Shown: positions 60,714-64,000 of the stretch, in pieces
Position numbering within the stretch: the first letter of the stretch is position 1
Layout: the number at the start of each line of letters is the position of its first letter
DNA from: Candidatus Melainabacteria bacterium
GTDB lineage: Bacteria > Cyanobacteriota > Vampirovibrionia > 2-02-FULL-35-15
Direction of reading: 5' to 3'
Assembly (NCBI GenBank): GCA_023250155.1
Contig: JAHFBG010000009.1
Span: forward strand, 1 to 64,000
Length of the DNA stretch: 64,000 bases
Notes under the pieces: generated by a model
Told to the model about the DNA's origin: nothing
The model's input: only the letters and a program-made list of their open reading frames with translations
The model's database searches: none
Translations under genes and position numbers: made by a program

Positions 60714-60935
60714 ATGGCAGAATGCAAAACAATTAATTGCCCTATCTGTGGCTGTACCATAAGTGAAACCTTTGTCGAGCAAAAGTGTCCTCGATGCCAA
60801 GCACTAATTGAATCAAAGTTCATCTGTGGAAACTGTCATAATTGTAGTGAAACCTCTATAGATAGTGAAGTTACAAACACTGCAAAAAAAAATATATTCG
60901 ACAAACTCATATCTAAAGTCTTTAGGAAGAATTAA
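60714..60935 (+). CDS. small zinc-ribbon protein downstream of feoB
   Basis: A 73-residue protein with four Cys pairs: CPICGC, CPRC, CGNCHNC. This pattern forms one or two zinc ribbons or could bind iron or an Fe-S cluster. ATG 60714 is chosen (MAECKTINCPICG), 4 bp after the feoB stop; a GTG at 60702 would overlap feoB. Small Cys-rich proteins after feoB (FeoC or FeoB-associated types) are common, so an accessory role in iron uptake is inferred. Confidence 0.75.
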   Translation: MAECKTINCPICGCTISETFVEQKCPRCQALIESKFICGNCHNCSETSIDSEVTNTAKKNIFDKLISKVFRKN

Positions 60936-60937
60936 TC

Positions 60938-61705
60938 CTAATCATCAGTTTTTACTCGAACAATTTTAGAATTAAACTTTCCATTTTCAAGCTCTATAAC
61001 TCTATACCCTCCTGAAACTGTATCCATAGTAAAGACCTCTGTTTTAGGATGTATTTGATAAGCTGTTGATGGAACACTTCCATAAAACGTTCCATTTATA
61101 TTTGACTCAAAAACCTGATGAATATGCCCATATAAAACAGCTTGTATTTGTGGGTACTTTTCAATAACAGAATTAAATTTTTCATAATTAATAAGCATCA
61201 TTCCATCCATCCATGGACTAATACTCTTTAGTGGGTGATGATGCATAAAGACTATCGTGTGTTTGTCTTTATTTTTTTTTAATCTATTTTCAAATCTTAT
61301 AAGCTGCTCTTCTGAGAAAGCTCCTTCATCTCTTTGATATAGTGTTGAATCTATACAACACAAAAGATAATCACCAAGCTCAATACTATAATCAACATTA
61401 TCAATAATCCATTTAAAATCAAAGACTTTATTTATACTTTCTACGTCATCATGATTTCCAGGCATTAAATAATACTTTATTCCAATCTTATTAAGCAGGT
61501 TTGCTATATGCTGATAAGATTCAAAAGTACCATCCTGAGAAAGATCTCCAGTAACCATTAAACAATCAGCTTTTTCAAAAGTGGTTTTTATATGGCTAAG
61601 TATTTTATTTAAATTACTATAAGAATTAAAGCCATTTATTCTTCGGCTTTTATCACCAAATAAATGAGTGTCAGATATTTGAATTATTGTATGTTTTGAA
61701 GTCAT
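60938..61705 (-). CDS. metallophosphoesterase, CpdA-like cyclic nucleotide phosphodiesterase
   Basis: A calcineurin-like phosphoesterase with all metal-binding motifs: D-x-H (ISDTHLFG, residues 9-16), GD (VTGDLSQDG), GNHD (MPGNHDD), H (FMHHHPL) and GHxH (YGHIHQVF). The D-L-S-Q spacing and 255-aa length match CpdA, which hydrolyses 3',5'-cAMP. A CYTH protein in the window could be a cAMP-related partner, but this is speculative. It faces the feoB operon tail to tail. Confidence 0.88.
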   Translation of the reverse strand: MTSKHTIIQISDTHLFGDKSRRINGFNSYSNLNKILSHIKTTFEKADCLMVTGDLSQDGTFESYQHIANLLNKIGIKYYLMPGNHDDVESINKVFDFKWIIDNVDYSIELGDYLLCCIDSTLYQRDEGAFSEEQLIRFENRLKKNKDKHTIVFMHHHPLKSISPWMDGMMLINYEKFNSVIEKYPQIQAVLYGHIHQVFESNINGTFYGSVPSTAYQIHPKTEVFTMDTVSGGYRVIELENGKFNSKIVRVKTDD

Positions 61706-61836
61706 AAGTATATCCAGAACTTAAAAATAATATGCACAACTAATCAAACTCTTAAAACAATATTTTACCCTTGACTTAATAATTTGCTTATAACTGTTTA
61801 AAAGTACTATTATCTAGAATAAAATCCCTTTACAAA

Positions 61837-62334
61837 TCATAAAGTAACGTTTAAACCGGATGATTTTGCACAACACTTTGCTACATATTTAGCAAAATCT
61901 TTTTCACAGATTGCTTGTGCAATTATAGATATTTTTTGAATCACTTTATTGTGACACCATAAGTCTGGTTGGCTAAGGAGTGAACTATAAATAAATTCAT
62001 CTTCATAGCTACCTTTTCCACCTTGTTGTAAGACTTTAACTGCTTCTTTTATCAAGATCACAAAACTAAGTGGATCTATTTCTTCATTTTTCGGTAATGT
62101 GGCTGCTAAATATTTTCCTACTGAGCACAATGGATCATTTTCTATCCTGCCACTTAAATAATTAGAAGGTATAAATTCCTCTAAAGAGTTTAAACGATCT
62201 GCAATTACACCTGAATTAATAACTAATCCATTTTTTTTATACTCTTCATGGCTTTCAAAAGCTGTAGGAATTCCATCTAATATTTTATTTAAATTTAGCG
62301 GTACAAAAGCCCAGCTTATTCTATTAGTCGTCAT
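61837..62334 (-). CDS. hypothetical protein, 165 aa
   Basis: I do not recognise it. It starts MTTNRISWAFVPLNLNKILD and is mainly helical and soluble, with a Cys/Lys-containing C-terminus (CEKDFAKYVAKCCAKSSGLN). No signal peptide. It lies 60 bp downstream of the SLH protein gene on the same strand and could be co-transcribed. No ribosome-binding site is obvious. Confidence 0.55.
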   Translation of the reverse strand: MTTNRISWAFVPLNLNKILDGIPTAFESHEEYKKNGLVINSGVIADRLNSLEEFIPSNYLSGRIENDPLCSVGKYLAATLPKNEEIDPLSFVILIKEAVKVLQQGGKGSYEDEFIYSSLLSQPDLWCHNKVIQKISIIAQAICEKDFAKYVAKCCAKSSGLNVTL

Positions 62335-62400
62335 AAAATTACCAAGTATATTTAAAACTTGATACTAAGATACAGCAAAACAGTTTAAAATTCAATGTTT

Positions 62401-63111
62401 TTAATTGACTTCTTGAGGAGGTTCTTGAAATTCCGGTGCATTACCAGGATTTTCTTCATTATTAACACTGTTAACACCTTTAACAAAAGGCCCACTTACT
62501 GCAGCAAACATACCTCTTGATAAGTCTCTAACATCTACTACTACACCTTTTACAAGTCTTTCTAAGATAAAACCTTTTCTTCGTTCTGAATAAGCTAAGC
62601 GTTGTTCATGCTCCTCTAGCTTAGTAGCATGCTCTGCAACCTTTCCTTCTAATTCTATCGTTTTAACATCAATGTCTTTAACCTTAGCTTCTAGTTGATC
62701 TACTCTTCCTTGAATTGTTTTCATTTCACTAGAAAACTCATCTAGAAGTTTGGCTAGTTTAGCAAGATCATCTCTATCTAATGCAATTTCATCACTAAAA
62801 TATGTTGCTAAATCATAAACTGCTGCTGCCAACTCAAATCTTGTAGATGGTTTTTTACCACGAAATGTACCATCTGGATACCCTTCTAAAACATCATACT
62901 TTTCAACTAACTGCTGCACTGAATTATATGCCCACTCACCACCTTCTAAATCACTTAGTTCATTAACTGCCACTATTGATGCATCTTTTTGCTTGGCTGA
63001 TGGTTGTGAAATTTCTTCTACTTGTTTTGCAGCTTGTGAATATGCTACATTTTCCAAACATAAAACTAAAATTGTCAACAAAATTAATTTAACTATATTT
63101 TTAAGACTCAT
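62401..63111 (-). CDS. SLH-domain coiled-coil envelope protein
   Basis: A signal peptide (residues 1-25, KLILLTILVLCLENVAYSQA) precedes one S-layer homology domain at about 50-105 (LSDLEGGEWAYNSVQQLVEKY, GYPDGTFRGKKPSTRFELAA). Next is a coiled coil at about 115-175 (MKTIQGRVDQLEAKVKDID), then a short Pro/Glu tail. SLH plus coiled coil is the N-terminal part of cyanobacterial OprB-type porins, but the porin barrel is missing here. It probably links outer membrane to cell wall. ATG 63111 has GGAG 9 bp upstream. Confidence 0.85.
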   Translation of the reverse strand: MSLKNIVKLILLTILVLCLENVAYSQAAKQVEEISQPSAKQKDASIVAVNELSDLEGGEWAYNSVQQLVEKYDVLEGYPDGTFRGKKPSTRFELAAAVYDLATYFSDEIALDRDDLAKLAKLLDEFSSEMKTIQGRVDQLEAKVKDIDVKTIELEGKVAEHATKLEEHEQRLAYSERRKGFILERLVKGVVVDVRDLSRGMFAAVSGPFVKGVNSVNNEENPGNAPEFQEPPQEVN

Positions 63112-63206
63112 CAACTAATTCTCCATTTAAATAAGCTACATATAATATGTATGATAGCTCAATTTATAAATATTTTTCATTACAGATTCAAATTAGTAAA
63201 AATATG

Positions 63207-64000
63207 TTATGTTGTGGGCCGAAGCAAAAGCATGAGGTCATTACCAATTAAACGATGGCTAAAAATCTTAAATCTCCTAGCTGTACCTATATTTTCTAAT
63301 ATTTCTAAATTAAAACTTGGAATAGCATCTTTATCTCCAAATATTTTTGGTGCAATAAACAAAAGATATTCATCTAATAAACTACTAGTAATCAATTGAC
63401 TTCCTAAACCTGGACCAGCTTCTACTAAAACACTTAAAATCTCTCTTTTACCGAGTTCTATAAATAACTGCCTTAGGTTTAACTTACCTTCCTCCGCCTC
63501 ATCTAATTCCAAAATCTCTATTTCATTATTTAACTTTAAATAGTCATTTAACTTCTCTTTTAAATGTCCTTTTTTTGTAGCCAATAATACCTTAGAATCC
63601 TTACAATAAACATTTGATTTTGGATTAGTAGTTAAGTTCATATCTAAAATTACCTTGATTGGGTTCTTACTATTTTCAATCCCTCTAACAGTAAGATAAG
63701 GATTGTCAATCGATACAGTGTTTTCACCCACCAAAATAGCATCATAACTATTTCTTATATAATGAACCTTTTTTCTGGCTTCTTCGTCGGTAATCCATTT
63801 GCTGTCATTATTTCTTAAAGCAATTTTTCCATCCAATGTTTGAGCTTGCTTTAAAGTGACCCATGGGAGTTTAGTCTTAATCCACTTAAAAAAGAATTTA
63901 TTTAGTTCTAATCCTTGTTTTTCTAAGACATTAGAAATTACATTTATATTATTTTTTAATAATAATTTTTCACTCTTTGAATCAACCATTGGATTTGGAT
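63207..64000 (-). CDS. ribD: riboflavin biosynthesis protein RibD, reductase part (5' end outside window)
   Basis: The C-terminal 5-amino-6-(5-phosphoribosylamino)uracil reductase domain: LPWVTLKQAQTLDGKIA, YDAILVGENTVSIDNPYLTVR, and VLVEAGPGLGSQLI near the end. At the window edge the frame continues upstream of the first ATG (63989) as P-N-P-M, matching the DPNPMV linker between the deaminase and reductase domains. The gene therefore extends beyond the window and the deaminase half is not visible. It is followed by the SLH gene in the same direction after 95 bp. Confidence 0.92.
   Translation of the reverse strand, partial: PNPMVDSKSEKLLLKNNINVISNVLEKQGLELNKFFFKWIKTKLPWVTLKQAQTLDGKIALRNNDSKWITDEEARKKVHYIRNSYDAILVGENTVSIDNPYLTVRGIENSKNPIKVILDMNLTTNPKSNVYCKDSKVLLATKKGHLKEKLNDYLKLNNEIEILELDEAEEGKLNLRQLFIELGKREILSVLVEAGPGLGSQLITSSLLDEYLLFIAPKIFGDKDAIPSFNLEILENIGTARRFKIFSHRLIGNDLMLLLRPTT

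Overview
The window is a 64 kb piece of an AT-rich bacterial chromosome (about one third G+C by eye) with tightly packed genes on both strands. Several traits together suggest a non-photosynthetic relative of the Cyanobacteria (Vampirovibrionia/Melainabacteria type). These are an SLH plus coiled-coil envelope protein, a PAS histidine kinase paired with an Rcp1-like response regulator, a UDP-xylose-synthase-type epimerase, a solo nuoN, and at least six intergenic patches of degenerate tandem repeats with a 7-nt period, which resemble cyanobacterial heptanucleotide STRR repeats. This placement is an inference from gene content; there is no rRNA in the window to confirm it.

Layout. 1-1.9 kb: the last codons of a probable transposase, tRNA-Asp and small hypothetical genes. 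1.9-5.6 kb: a nucleotide-sugar enzyme, a D-aminopeptidase, and rplK-rplA interrupted by a small internally duplicated protein. 5.6-7.1 kb: an AbiE-type toxin-antitoxin pair with an operator-like inverted repeat. 7.1-19.5 kb: housekeeping genes (uvrA, soluble lytic transglycosylase, Hsp33, tRNA-Gly, isocitrate dehydrogenase, nuoN, Xaa-Pro aminopeptidase). 17.2-24.5 kb: parts of a type IV pilus/type II secretion machine (a PilP/GspC-like protein, a PilB/GspE ATPase and a large bitopic protein), then nadC. 25.2-32.1 kb: a tripartite efflux system (TolC, RND pump, membrane fusion protein) in which the fusion protein is joined in frame to a glycosyltransferase. 32.1-34.7 kb: mutS.

34.9-45.5 kb is the most unusual region. 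It holds a 3,019-codon secreted mosaic protein: signal peptide, LamG-like domain, thrombospondin type 3 Ca-binding repeats, cysteine-rich repeats, a long Pro/Thr stalk, coiled coils, a hydrophobic segment and a C-terminal PD-(D/E)XK nuclease-like domain. It is followed by broken repeated coding scraps and a DUF4143-type AAA ATPase gene flanked by short direct repeats. This looks like a polymorphic-toxin-type locus, although no intact immunity gene is visible.

45.5-47 kb: three single-heme c-type cytochromes. 47.2-55.2 kb: a signalling and stress group (NP-repeat protein, K+-channel-like protein, CBS protein, double-Usp protein, PAS sensor with a 20-copy EQV tract, histidine kinase and response regulator, heme-oxygenase-like metalloenzyme, CYTH enzyme). 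55.2-58.6 kb: a leftward operon resembling tyrosine/homogentisate catabolism (rhodanese, fumarylacetoacetase-like, homogentisate dioxygenase-like, short HPPD-like). 58.6-64 kb: divergent feoB with a small zinc-ribbon partner, a CpdA-like phosphodiesterase, a hypothetical gene, the SLH protein, and ribD running off the right edge.
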